This document shows, piece by piece, positions 41,497 to 50,823 of a DNA stretch of 64,000 nucleotides; positions within the stretch are counted from its first letter, which is position 1; each line of letters starts with the position of its first letter. The DNA comes from Saccharomycopsis phalli. Lineage: Eukaryota; Ascomycota; Saccharomycetes; Ascoideales; Saccharomycopsidaceae. Location: the NCBI GenBank assembly GCA_020342235.1, contig CP073218.1, positions 1,364,001 to 1,428,000 of the forward strand, written 5' to 3'. The position numbers were made by a program, and so were the translations under genes. The notes under the pieces were generated by a model. It worked only from the letters and a program-made list of their open reading frames with translations, searched no databases and had not been told where the DNA came from.

Positions 41497-42228
41497 TCAC
41501 TCGGTATCACGTTCATCCTCTGTGTTTCGCACAGTAATCACGCTTCCAAATCTCGGTACGTGCCTCCGGGAATTGCTCCGGAGCAAATAATACGAATGTT
41601 CTTCGCTCGCATCACTCTCGTCGTCCTTCTGTGCATCCTTGTCAAATAAATGGTGGGCAAAATAAAACAGATCAGTGTCTTGCGGGTCGTCTTCGTGACC
41701 AAAAAAGTATCGGAAGCAGGAGTAGTTGGTGAGCAAGTCCTTGTGCAACTCAAAGTACCTTGATTCGTCTTCATACACCAACGTGTTGTCAGTGTCTAGT
41801 TTTCTGCCTGTGCCCGAGTTCAAGTAGTTGAGAAGCGACTCTCCGGTGTGCAACTTACTAATGAGGTTTGCTTCGATGACGTAGCAGTTGACCTTGTACT
41901 TTTGCGATTCGCAGCTGGCATCCAAGTACTTCCAGCCAACGGTCTGGAGACACTGTTTGCAGTGTACGTTTTTGACCTTGAAGGTGCCGGTCATCAACTC
42001 ACGGACCTCGTACTTTTTTGGGACTACATAGTTTACCAATTTGCTGACAAAGTACGCGGCGCCATGTGTGCCTTTGAATTTCTGCCGTTAGTAGAGCCGG
42101 ATGGTGTGTATACTTACCCCAGGGATGATCCAAGCCAGGCTGATGAGATGGGTTGAGCAGCGATTACAAACGTAAGTGGAGTACTGGTGATTGATGTCGT
42201 CGATGGACGATGTTATTTTAAGTCCCAT
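41497..42228 (-). CDS. MOH1: Yippee-family zinc-binding protein (Moh1-like), spliced
   Basis: Two exons: 42118-42228 and 41497-42081, with a 36-nt intron (42082-42117). The 231-residue product has the Yippee fold: Cys21-x2-Cys24 (YVCNRCSTHL) in exon 1, KFKGTHGAAYFVSKLVN at the junction, and Cys78-x2-Cys81 (VHCKQC) with TVGWKYLDA and QKYKVNCYVIEANL in exon 2, which together bind one zinc. Only the spliced form joins the two Cys pairs. A tail of about 110 residues after the domain is acidic and unusual; S. cerevisiae Moh1 is 138 residues. Yippee proteins resemble the cereblon/RMI ligand-binding fold, and a role in stationary-phase survival or ubiquitin ligase work (Gid/CTLH) is known for relatives. 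Confidence 0.85.
42082..42117 (-). other. MOH1: 36-nt intron in the Yippee gene
   Basis: Donor GTAAGTA, branch TACTAAC followed directly by GGCAG. The exon junction restores the Yippee consensus across P-G/K-F. Confidence 0.88.
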
Positions 42229-42869
42229 GAGGCGGTGTTGTTGTGCTGATGTCAATGATGGTGCTAGATGTAGGCCAATGTACTGATAGGCTGAACCAGA
42301 GTCTAGTCTTGAAGTGTGTGTCACGATTCCTTGCTAAATGTACAAGGCTTGACTGAAGTGTGAGCTGGTAGCAGGAGCCACAGTAAAACACCAAGTATAG
42401 CTGTTTAGTTGAGTGTAGCTGAGTGTAGCCGATATTGATATAATTCGATATAATTCGATATAATTCAATGTAATATCAATATAATATCAATATAATATCA
42501 ATATAATATCAATATAATATCAATATAATTATCACCAGATAAATGTCAAGACTAATCAATTCTCAAGCGTGCAAGAAATGACCAATGACCACAATAATTG
42601 CACTGCTCTATATCACAGCAATATATCTGATACCTCGCTGAATATCCAATATCCAATAATATCCAATATCCAATAATATCCAATACTCAATAATACCAAC
42701 CCAATAATACCTACTCAATAATATCTACTCAATTTCAAAATTCCCAACACTACTTCGTACCGTCAGAATACATTACTATATACATTCTCCTGCTTATATA
42801 CTCATGACCGGTCAGCAGCCCGGGCCAGCTTGCCTTGCATGCAATCACTCAATGCCCCCTCTATTTTGC
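42229..42869. repeat. Minisatellites between the Yippee gene and MRPL22
   Basis: Arrays of aatataatatcaat-type units (about 42438-42530) and atccaataatatcc/aataatacctactc units (about 42642-42735). No gene is recognised. Confidence 0.65.
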
Positions 42870-43787
42870 TCACCACTTGATATACCCAGGAGCCACTCCC
42901 CTGATTATATCCGCTGGTTTCCAGCCACTCCGCTTTGATTCCTTCTCCCATGCCAACCGACGCTTCGTCTGGTTGCCTTTAAGCACCACCCGCACGTGCG
43001 AATTCCGGAACCGAATCATCCCGACCCGACCCCTTCCCTTGATGTCCAATACCCGTTCCGCTTTTCCATCCGAGCCACTCCATATCTGCGAAATGTACAA
43101 CTCCGAGGGGTCGAGCTCGAGCGCACGTGCTTTCGCAATCCCCTCCTGCAACAAATCAGCCAACTCACGCTGCACACGCTTCTTCCCAAACTGACACTGG
43201 GTAATCGCATCCATCATCTTCATCCCGCCAAGAAGCCGTGTCACAAGCGTCGTCTTCTTCGTGCTGCCCTTGATCCGGTACGATTTGAGGTACAATCCAG
43301 GCTCAAGCGCTTCAATCGCGCCCCGTGGAAGATTCAACGTGTACTTCTTGCCGTCAACAACAACAGGCACGCCGTTTTTGAAGAACCCGTGCTGTCTCAC
43401 GTTCTCAGAATACACCTTTTGCTTCAACGGACTGAGATAGTGCTCCTGGCTCTTCAACACCGGGAACTGCTCTTGTACAAACTTCTGGTACTCCTTGTCG
43501 CTCTCAAGCGTAATCTCCTCCCTCGCTTTCTCAAACTGCCGTTTCGACAACTGTTTACTTGTAAGCATCTCCGAGTCGGCATCGTCCCCCATATTATTCG
43601 CCATGTCTTCCATCCGGTTCATTTTCGAAAACAGCCCTTTCGAATCGTCCGATGTCGTAATGTCTCCAAACACAGACGACTTGGTGTTTCGTAGAATCCC
43701 GCCATAATGGAACTGCCGTATAAACGGCACGACTCTTATTCTCGCTCCAAGACTCATGCGTTGAAGAGCTGAAAATTGTTCGTTCAT
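42870..43787 (-). CDS. MRPL22: Mitochondrial large-subunit ribosomal protein uL22m
   Basis: This encodes 305 residues. The basic N-terminus (SLGARIRVVPFIRQFHYGG) fits a mitochondrial targeting sequence. The uL22 core is at about 150-290, with LLGGMKMMDAITQCQFGKKRVQ, ARALELDPSELYISQIWSG and GRGRVGMIRFRNSHVRVVLKG, the loop that lines the exit tunnel. S. cerevisiae Mrpl22 has 309 residues. The ATG at 43787 is the first in frame. A CACGTG sits 11 bp upstream. Confidence 0.9.
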   Translation of the reverse strand: MNEQFSALQRMSLGARIRVVPFIRQFHYGGILRNTKSSVFGDITTSDDSKGLFSKMNRMEDMANNMGDDADSEMLTSKQLSKRQFEKAREEITLESDKEYQKFVQEQFPVLKSQEHYLSPLKQKVYSENVRQHGFFKNGVPVVVDGKKYTLNLPRGAIEALEPGLYLKSYRIKGSTKKTTLVTRLLGGMKMMDAITQCQFGKKRVQRELADLLQEGIAKARALELDPSELYISQIWSGSDGKAERVLDIKGRGRVGMIRFRNSHVRVVLKGNQTKRRLAWEKESKRSGWKPADIIRGVAPGYIKW

Positions 43788-43797
43788 ATTACGTGGT

Positions 43798-43803
43798 CAC
43801 GTG
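43798..43803. promoter_or_regulatory. CACGTG upstream of MRPL22
   Basis: gtCACGTGaa lies 11 bp before the MRPL22 start, with a second near-match (gtcacatga) about 25 bp further up. Confidence 0.4.
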
Positions 43804-44254
43804 AATGTATATTACCCTATACATGGTCACATGATACTGCTCCCTAAGCCTAGTTTGTATTAGCATCTTCAGGATTTCACACAATGGTCATCCGACTCGT
43901 TGCTGGTTCGACCCAAGGGCATTGCATAATTTGCTGTTATCCTGTAAAATACACTAAATTCTTTATAGATGAAATTAGTATCGTAGCACTATGAAACAGA
44001 TTCATCTGCCAGGACAATTCTATTTTGGATTATACTTTAGTCTGCTCCTTTTAGGTACAATACATCATAGATCCTCAATCTTGATCTAATATAGCTCTAA
44101 AAGTGAATAATCATTTATTATCATTGCTCTTGGTCCTTTATTAAGATCAATCCAAAAGGCTGATTCACAGTTTTCTCTCAATTCAATTGTCTATATCAAC
44201 CAAGAGTATAGTGGCATGTAGTCGTGATTCCAGTTTAAACTACACGAGACCAAA
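43804..44254. other. Intergenic stretch, nothing recognised
   Basis: No repeat array, mobile element or gene could be recognised. Confidence 0.35.
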
Positions 44255-44600
44255 ATATCCTTATAATATAATAATATTTATACAAGACTATACCTATGCT
44301 AGGCTCCCAGGGGAGATTGATACTTTGCCGTCAAAGACAAAGGACGGCTATGTAATCGTCAAAGGAAAACTCCGCAATAGAGAAACAACTTTCAACAAAT
44401 GTTGGTGAATACGCAGAGTAATTGACATTGGAGGGGTAATAAACTTTTCCTAGGTCGTAGGTAACTTGAGTCATCCCTCCTCAGGAAGTAGCAAGACAGT
44501 CCTCCTAACATGCTGTAACAAAAAGGGAAACTACCAGTCCAGACGGGTAGAATCTCACGAGATTTTTAAGCTTTGCCTTATCTGAGAAGAAATATCCTTA
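44255..44600 (-). mobile_element. LINE family B 3' UTR, 5'-truncated
   Basis: The minus strand matches 45808-46160 block by block: the aataatatttat tail, actatacctatgctaggctc, aacatgctgtaacaaaaagg and ttaagctttgccttatctga. No coding part remains beyond a few codons. Confidence 0.75.
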
Positions 44601-45029
44601 AAACAATCAAACATCTTTAAAAACCAAGTTTCTGCTTATATCGACTCCAGCATATCCAAGAAATTTTGACACGTGATACATGGCACCGTCTCCTACTACA
44701 TAAAATTGCCATATTTTGCAACGACTCAAATTACTTGTCCATCAATCACGTTATTGTACATGTTTATTCAGAGTGGATAACTGCTTCTTCCCCATACCGG
44801 AAACAGACCACGTGATGTGTCATCGAGTAATCACGTAGCTTATGCAGAAACACTCTGGAGACGGTTTTGTTTTCCAATTATACCACTGAGGCACTACAGA
44901 AGTTTTAAATTGGGTCTGAGTTTTAAATTAGGCCTGGGTTTTAAATTGGGCCTGGGTTTTTGCTCATACTCACTTGGTCGTCTTGTTAGGTCCCACAGTA
45001 ACTTGTATCGGGATATACCACGAAAGCAG
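44601..45029. other. Upstream region of the macro-like gene
   Basis: CACGTG at 44670-44675 and 44809-44814, a TCACGTA near 44830, and three 22-bp units (gttttaaattgggcctgggtt) at about 44903-44960. The frame of the next gene is open upstream through this repeat, but without an ATG. Confidence 0.5.
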
Positions 45030-45725
45030 ATGAAAATAATATTAGCAAGTTCTGACTACAAGTTAGTCGGCGAGTGGAACAAATATATCCGCTTTTTGCC
45101 TACTTTGGATGTTGATTTGGAAATCTCATTGGAAGAATCCAATGCATTACCCATTGACTGTTTTGTAGTGCCAGTGTCCCGGCAATTGGCAGCAGTGACT
45201 CCAGAATTCTGCAAAGTGGCCTCGATTTTTGATCCTCAAAGTGACATGGGGACATTGGAGGACCAGTTTCGTGAGTTTGCAGCACTGTACAAAGGGCACT
45301 TGACTAGAAACGTGTGTTTTCTCTCCAACGGTAATGGCAAGTCTCTGATTCTTGTTCCAAGCTTGGATATCTCTGCTGATTTTGCGGGGTATAGTTTCAC
45401 CACTGCGTTTGATTTCTGTTGGCAGGTGCTTTGCACGCTTCATCAGCATGAGGAGGTTTCCTCGGTGTGGATGCCGAACATTATTCCCGGAGCAGATGTC
45501 GGGGTTTCTGCCAAAGCTATGATGTACAGTTTGGGGATATTTTACGGGACTCTGGTGTTGGAGAAGCGGTTTTATGTGTTGCGATTGCTAGGCGAGCCTG
45601 TAGATGAGTTGTTGGGCTACATGGTTGAGTGTGGGTTGGTTAGCTGGAAGAAGTTTGACAAGTTTGATGTGGAAAAAGATGCAATGGCGTCGTTTTTTAA
45701 GCCACCTAAGGATAGGAAGGGGTAA
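45030..45725 (+). CDS. Macro-like domain protein (YMR087W type)
   Basis: This encodes 231 residues from MKIILASSDYKLVGEWNKY. The order of strands fits the fungal macro-like family: an N-terminal (M)(K/R)IIL strand, a central CFVVPVS strand, a MPNIIPGADVGVSAKAMMYSL loop like the ligand-binding IIPG-x-x-x-G segment, and the end FDKFDVEKDAMASFFKPP. The last matches my memory of YMR087W (SFNVEKDAIELL). Macro domains bind or hydrolyse ADP-ribose derivatives; the glycine-rich first loop (GNSYGYLGGG in YMR087W) seems replaced by VSRQLAAVTPEF, so activity is doubtful. The ATG at 45030 is the first in frame. Assignment rests on a few motifs. Confidence 0.6.
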   Translation: MKIILASSDYKLVGEWNKYIRFLPTLDVDLEISLEESNALPIDCFVVPVSRQLAAVTPEFCKVASIFDPQSDMGTLEDQFREFAALYKGHLTRNVCFLSNGNGKSLILVPSLDISADFAGYSFTTAFDFCWQVLCTLHQHEEVSSVWMPNIIPGADVGVSAKAMMYSLGIFYGTLVLEKRFYVLRLLGEPVDELLGYMVECGLVSWKKFDKFDVEKDAMASFFKPPKDRKG

Positions 45726-45807
45726 TATGTAGATTGAAATGATTTAAATGGGAAGGTAGTAGATGAATGGAGATAGATTTTTTTTTTGTATCAAATTGCT
45801 CGTGTCA

Positions 45808-46930
45808 TTATTATTATTAATAATTTATTTAAGGCTATAGCTATACTAGGCTCCCAGGGGAGATTTATACTTCGCCGTCTATGACTAAGGACGGTGCTGC
45901 TATATAGTCGTCGAAAGAAAACTCTGCAACAGAGATAAAAAACTTTCAACCAGAGCTTGTAAATATGTAAGGTAATGAGCATTGGAGGGGCAATGAGTTT
46001 TTCGCCTAGATCTTTGGAGGTAACTTTAGCCACACCCTCCCCAAGGTACTAATTCGGTAGCCCTCCTAACGTGCTGTAACAAAAAGGGAAAACTACCGGT
46101 CCAGCACCGACGAGTAGAATTCTATAAGATTTTTAAGCTTCGCCTTATCTGAGAAGAGGATGCGAGCTTGAGTAGCGTTGGTAATTCCTTCAGGAATCTG
46201 TGCTTGGGCTCGAGAGTCCAATAGTATCGGGCATGTGAAATCGTGAAAAATAGATGGTGCAGCATCCTCACATCGGCTGCATGATGGGCTCGCTTCGGCA
46301 TTGAATAAAGTCTTAGTTTTATGTGAGACTAGGCTTTGGCCGCTAAGGAGTTGACTGATTTTGCTTAGTGCTCGTTTGGGCCCAACTAGTGCTTCTGAAA
46401 GTAGTAATGTTGACTTTTCAGTAGTAACTTGAATTGGACCTCGGCGTAGCGTTGTGTAGTGAGTCGGTAGTCGGATTTCATTGGAGTCAATGAGTTCTTG
46501 CCATTCCTTGGTTACTTTTTTCCTTGTAGCTTCTTTTAAAACAGAAATTTTTCTTTGTTTCAGCGGGGCCATTTGTTGTGTGGCAGTTTCCAGTTCAGTC
46601 TGATCTTGAATTAGTTGCTCCGCCCTCTGATTGATTCTTGAGGAGACGTCTTCAAAGGATCGCTGGTAGGGAATGCTGATGTTGAGGGCCGCGAGTGTCT
46701 CTTTGATGAGGGGATACGCGTGGAGTTCATTGTTTGCGACGCCTGATTTAATCTGCGTGTCTATGCTCTTTTGTATGGGGTTGCTGGGATTGGTATTAGT
46801 GAACCATCTGGTGCACTTGTCAATAGCAATTCGTTTGAGTAGAAGTGATAGTGGAAGGGAGCCTGACTCAATGTTGAGGATGCCAATTGCAGTTGGTCTT
46901 AGCATGCCCAAGGCCAGTCGTAGAGCGGTG
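45808..46930 (-). mobile_element. LINE family B, ORF2 C-terminal part with intact frame
   Basis: The best-preserved LINE piece in the window. The minus-strand frame is open from 47055 to 46093. From about 46925 it encodes ALRLALGMLRPTAIGILNIE, SLLLKRIAIDKCTRW, a coiled, Gln/Lys-rich stretch, STLLLSEALVGPKRALSK, and the terminal Cys/His motif CSRCEDAAPSIFHDFTC, typical of non-LTR ORF2 C-termini. The 3' UTR runs to 45820 and the tail is ttattattattaataat (45806-45823). The element is 5'-truncated within ORF2 and has no reverse transcriptase, so it cannot move on its own. The open frame suggests a recent insertion. Confidence 0.82.
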
Positions 46931-47045
46931 TGAGATAGATGATTTGGAAGATGAATGGAGATAGATGATTTGGAAGATGAATGGAGATAGATGATTTGGA
47001 AGATGAATGGAGATAGATGATTTGGAAGATGAATGGAGACTAGAT
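46928..47045. repeat. 26-bp minisatellite at the 5' junction of the LINE
   Basis: About four units of gatgatttggaagatgaatg(gagata). They begin in the LINE sequence and run out into the flank, extending its reading frame with a SIHLPNHLSPFIF-type repeat that is not LINE protein. Confidence 0.8.
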
Positions 47046-47508
47046 GACGGTACATTGATTGATAACGAATTGAGGAGCATTGATTGGCAAAGAATCAGTT
47101 AGTGATTACTGGATTATCTTGACGAGAGAATGGATGAACTTGGATATTGTCACGGTATGAAATTTATGAGGATTGTACAATTTAAGACTATACAACGACT
47201 ATACAACGACTATACAACGACTATACAACGACTATACAAAGACTATACAATTTATGTAATTCCTGCACATATAATTCTGCATATATAATTCTGCACATGT
47301 ATCATTCTCACAGCTATTCTTCTCTATTATTCTTCTCTATTATTCTTCTCTTCATCCCTCTCTTCATCCCCCTATCCCTCTCTTCATCCCTCTATCCCTC
47401 TCTCCATCCCTCTTTCCCTACATTCTACACAATCCAAAACTGTTTATTATGACATACAAACTCGTGCAACCCCCATTCACTCCTCATTCTTCACCACCCT
47501 CAATACAT
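47046..47508. other. Intergenic stretch with short arrays
   Basis: An 11-mer array (ctatacaacga, about six units, 47183-47245) and CT-rich tctcttcatccc units (about 47325-47420). No gene is recognised. Confidence 0.55.
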
Positions 47509-47751
47509 CTACTCATCATCATATCCAGTTAAATTCTTATTTCTTGGAGTCGTAGGAACAGGATAACTCACTGGAATCTCAGTATGGTCCGCGTACAAAA
47601 ACTTGCGGCGCAATGGAGTTACCCCGAAGATAAACACAGGACTCAACAACCCCAATGCAACGGAATAGAACAAATGTGGACGTGTGTAGGCATAAAACCG
47701 AGCCCATCGGTATGGCTGCTTGTAGTATACTGGAGGTACTTCAGTGGTCAT
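47509..47751 (-). CDS. NADH:ubiquinone oxidoreductase 9.5 kDa subunit
   Basis: This encodes 80 residues of an accessory subunit of mitochondrial complex I. One hydrophobic segment (FYSVALGLLSPVFIFGV, about 28-44) spans the inner membrane. It is flanked by the family's PYRWARFYAYTRPHLFYS before it and by PLRRKFLY, then EIPVSYPVPTTPRN and a terminal GYDD after it. These match the Neurospora 9.5-kDa/Yarrowia NI9M (NDUFA3-like) pattern, as recalled. Its presence indicates that the yeast has complex I. The ATG at 47751 is the first in frame. Confidence 0.83.
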   Translation of the reverse strand: MTTEVPPVYYKQPYRWARFYAYTRPHLFYSVALGLLSPVFIFGVTPLRRKFLYADHTEIPVSYPVPTTPRNKNLTGYDDE

Positions 47752-48204
47752 TGGAGAAACTATTCAACGATCATTGGATATACCCATAGGGCTCATAACA
47801 CGGGGTGTATTGGGGTGGACCAGGTTGCTGAGCTTGACAAGGTTATTTGGATATTAGATTATTACAAGACTAGAATAGTAGGTTATTAGAAGACTTAGAT
47901 ATTATATTATAGAAGGCTAGAATATTATATTATAGAAGGCTTGGATATTATATTATAGAAGGCTTGGATATTAGATTATAGAAGGCTTGGATATTAGATT
48001 ATAGAAGACTTGGATGATATCTAAATTTACGAGAAAAACTTGAAATGATTTCTGAAATTACTAGAAAAACTTGTGAAATACTCCAACCATACTCAATTAT
48101 TTCAACCTAACATTTTACCGTCAACCAATTGTCCAGCGTGATATTCACAGCCAACTGTCAATATCCAGCACTATCAATATCCAGCACCGTCACATCCAGC
48201 CCTA
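47752..48204. repeat. 24-bp minisatellite and short repeats
   Basis: About six units of tagaaggcttggatattata (23-25 bp) at 47870-48015, and atatccagcactatca-type units at 48160-48203 running up to the SHR3 stop. Confidence 0.65.
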
Positions 48205-48973
48205 TCAAGTCTTTTTGCTCCGGGTCTTTCGCACAGAAGTCTCATTCACTTGCAAATCACCCGACTTTTCTCCGCCCTTGACTTCCTTTTCTCCGCCCTT
48301 GACTTCCTTTTCATGGCCATACTTCTTGGCGTTTCTGGCATCCTTCTTCGCCTGCTTCTCCTCCTCGGCCTTTTTGCTTTGCTCCTCCAACTTCTCCTCC
48401 TCCTCCACTTTGGCCAAATACTTGGCATACTCGGCATCCGACTTTTGGTCCTCGAGAATCTGGTAGTACCGTCCGCCCTGCATGAAGAACACCCCAAACA
48501 AAAGCACCACCATAATCAGTTCACTGGCGCCAATGACATTTATTCCTGTAGGCATGTCGACCTCGCCCCAATTTCCGTGGATACACGCCTCGATTCCCGT
48601 GCGGACGTTGGTCAAAAACACACAAATGGACAAGAAGAACATTCCCCCGGAAACATAGTCATACAACTTGAGACTGTCCTTTGGCTTGTACAACAAAATA
48701 AGAAACCCAGAGAGTCCCAAAGCCGACACAACTGCCGGAATCGCAATCACCCACCGTGGAAGTGCCGCCCAGCGGCGATAATGTGCCAAAGAAGCCTCGA
48801 AATCGGCGTCGGTGGCAACGCTCCAAAGAGTGTTGTACACATATGGCATGTTGCCATAGAGAATTCCCAAGAGGAAAAACGTGGCTGGTGTTAGTGGGCG
48901 CGTTGCTGCTTGGCTACTTACCTGATAAGGCTAGACCTATGCCGATTGGAATGAGCTTGTTGTATAATCCCAT
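48205..48973 (-). CDS. SHR3: ER packaging chaperone for amino-acid permeases, spliced
   Basis: Two exons: 48922-48973 and 48205-48884, with a 37-nt intron (48885-48921). The 243-residue product starts MGLYNKLIPIGIGLAL, and splicing joins SATFFLLGILYGNMPYVYN, the hallmark first membrane segment (ILSATTFLMGILFSNMPY in S. cerevisiae). Four membrane segments follow, with LYKPKDSLKLYDYVSG and ICVFLTNVRTGIEACIHGNW and GEVDMPTGINVIGASE conserved. The cytosolic tail is Lys/Glu-rich with a tandem KEVKGGE repeat and ends in KKT. Shr3 helps permeases fold and leave the ER. A CACGTG lies at 49022-49027. Confidence 0.92.
48885..48921 (-). other. SHR3: 37-nt intron in SHR3
   Basis: Donor GTAAGTA, branch CACTAAC, acceptor ACCAG. 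It splits the codon for the Ala before TFFLLG (phase 1). Confidence 0.9.
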
Positions 48974-49975
48974 GAGTGAAGAAGTGGGTCCTGAGTATCG
49001 ATGAAAAGTGTCGCGCCGTGCGCACGTGATGCCAAGCTATAGCATTGGTAGATGATATGGCATTAGTTATGGCTGGGATTATATTTATAGCTGGATGGTA
49101 TAATATTTATAGCTTGGTGGTATAATATTTATAGCTGGATGTCTATATGAGAGGAGATGGTGTTATTTTATGGTGTGTTTTATAGATGTATTAGGTGGTA
49201 TGGTAATATTCGACAAGTGGTTTTGTTAGTTGTAGCTCAGAGAATTATTTTGTAAAGTGGTCTTGTAAAGTGGTCTTGTAAAGTATCATTGTGAAGTAAT
49301 CACTGTTTGGAGTAACCACTGTTTGGAGTAATCACTGTTTGGAGTAATCACTGTTTGGAGTCATTATACAGTGATTTCCTACTATGTGCCAATTTTCATC
49401 TGTTTGTATATTATCAAAAGTCGTTTACCAAGCACCATCTTCTCCATGTTCTTAGTCAATGGCAAAACATTCCAAAGTGTAAACAGTCAATTGGTCATAA
49501 ACACTGGCAATGAAAATGTATGGCAACTGATGTAGAAATTATAAAATATTGACCAAATTCAGACTATAAACTCAAGCGACTGTTTATCTACTCTACATAC
49601 TCAAGCAAATGGTAGATAATGAGTTGAAATTAGGTTTGTTCTTGCATACTCAAGCAAATGGTAATAAATTGAAATTCAGTCCTACTCTTGCATACTCTTG
49701 ACAAATACTAGACAATGTGCTAATCCAGTCCTCTCTTCACGCATGCATGTCGAAAATCAAACCAGACGGAAAATAAATTGGTCACTTTTCAATTTGCTTC
49801 ACTCCAATCATTGGTCACAAACTTACAACATTGACTAAATACACACCTTTCCATCTCACAACACCAAATTAACCACCTCATCCCACAACACCAAATTAAC
49901 CACCTCATCTCACTACAATTCTCGCCCACTCAGCACATAAATATTCACTCTACTTATACACTAGGTCCAATTAAT
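48974..49975. repeat. SHR3-RPS3 intergenic region with several arrays
   Basis: CACGTG at 49022-49027 belongs to SHR3. Arrays follow: tataatatttatagctgga-type units (49078-49142), tgtaaagtggtct units (49250-49285), a 16-bp gtaatcactgtttgga array (49295-49365), and a cacaacaccaaattaacca duplication (49858-49915). No gene is recognised. Confidence 0.6.
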
Positions 49976-50692
49976 CTAAGCTTCAGTAGCCTCCTCCTCC
50001 TTCTCAGCAGCTGGCTTGTAGTCCTTGACAGTTGGCTCTGGGACCTCAACCTCCTCCTTAGGGTCGTAGATCTTAACATAGTCTGGCAACGACTTTGGAC
50101 CGGCTCTGTTCTGTTCTGGGTCCTTCATGATCTTGACCTTGATACCCAAGACACCCTGTCTCAACAAAACGTGTCTAATGGCAACATCAATAAAGTCTCT
50201 AACTGGTTGACCAGAGTGGATCATGAAACCGTCGTGGAACTTCATCGACTTGGCTCTGGCAGCTCTGAGCTTACCAGAGATCACAACCTCAACACCCTTG
50301 GCACCAGACTCCATGACGTATCTGACAACACCGTAGGCGGCTCTTCTGATGGCCAAACCATTGAGCAACTTGTACTTAAGAGACTCGGCTTGAGCAACAG
50401 CAGACAAACCCCGGTCCTGGACACGCTCAACGAACAAGACAATGGTGTTGTCCTCGAACTTGAATCTCTTCTGGACCAACGAAGTCAACTCGTGGATTCT
50501 TCTTCCGTTCTCACCAAGAACAGCTTGAGTGTGGGTAGCTCTGATGATAACCTCGGTCTTGGTTGGGGTCACACGGACCTCAACACCAGAATAACCTTCC
50601 TCGGCCAATTCTCTGGTGAAGAATTCGTTCAATTCAGCGTAGAAGACACCGTCAGCGACAAGCTTTCTTTTCTTGGAGATGATTAAAACCAT
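49976..50692 (-). CDS. RPS3: 40S ribosomal protein uS3
   Basis: This encodes 238 residues (S. cerevisiae 240). The KH-type N-terminal domain contains [21 protein letters not shown] and [19 protein letters not shown]. The C-terminal domain contains [20 protein letters not shown] and [20 protein letters not shown]. It lies at the mRNA entry channel of the small subunit. Codon use is strongly biased, as expected for a highly expressed gene. No intron is needed. It shares a 131-bp divergent promoter with CAB5. Confidence 0.98.
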   Translation of the reverse strand: MVLIISKKRKLVADGVFYAELNEFFTRELAEEGYSGVEVRVTPTKTEVIIRATHTQAVLGENGRRIHELTSLVQKRFKFEDNTIVLFVERVQDRGLSAVAQAESLKYKLLNGLAIRRAAYGVVRYVMESGAKGVEVVISGKLRAARAKSMKFHDGFMIHSGQPVRDFIDVAIRHVLLRQGVLGIKVKIMKDPEQNRAGPKSLPDYVKIYDPKEEVEVPEPTVKDYKPAAEKEEEATEA

Positions 50693-50823
50693 GTTGTGAT
50701 AAACTTTTTTTCCGTATCCTGCACTCTATGAAAATTTCCATCCTCCAGCAGCCCAGCAGTCACGTGGAGTTGTGCACGTGAGTATGTGACTTATATCGCC
50801 ACGTGCAAACACTCAGGTCAGTT
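50693..50823. promoter_or_regulatory. RPS3/CAB5 divergent promoter with three CACGTG boxes
   Basis: CACGTG occurs at 50761-50766, 50775-50780 and 50800-50805, all in the CAB5-proximal half. A T-rich tract (actttttttcc) lies next to the RPS3 leader. Such E-boxes are Cbf1 sites at ribosomal protein genes in some non-Saccharomyces yeasts. Confidence 0.65.

Noticed and set aside
44817-45029. 71-codon N-terminal extension of the macro-like protein
   Set aside because: It would need a GTG start and is partly encoded by a 22-bp repeat; the ATG at 45030 matches the family N-terminus.
46931-47055. N-terminal residues SIHLPNHLSPFIF... as part of the LINE protein
   Set aside because: They are encoded by the 26-bp minisatellite at the truncated 5' edge; LINE similarity starts only at ALRLALGML.
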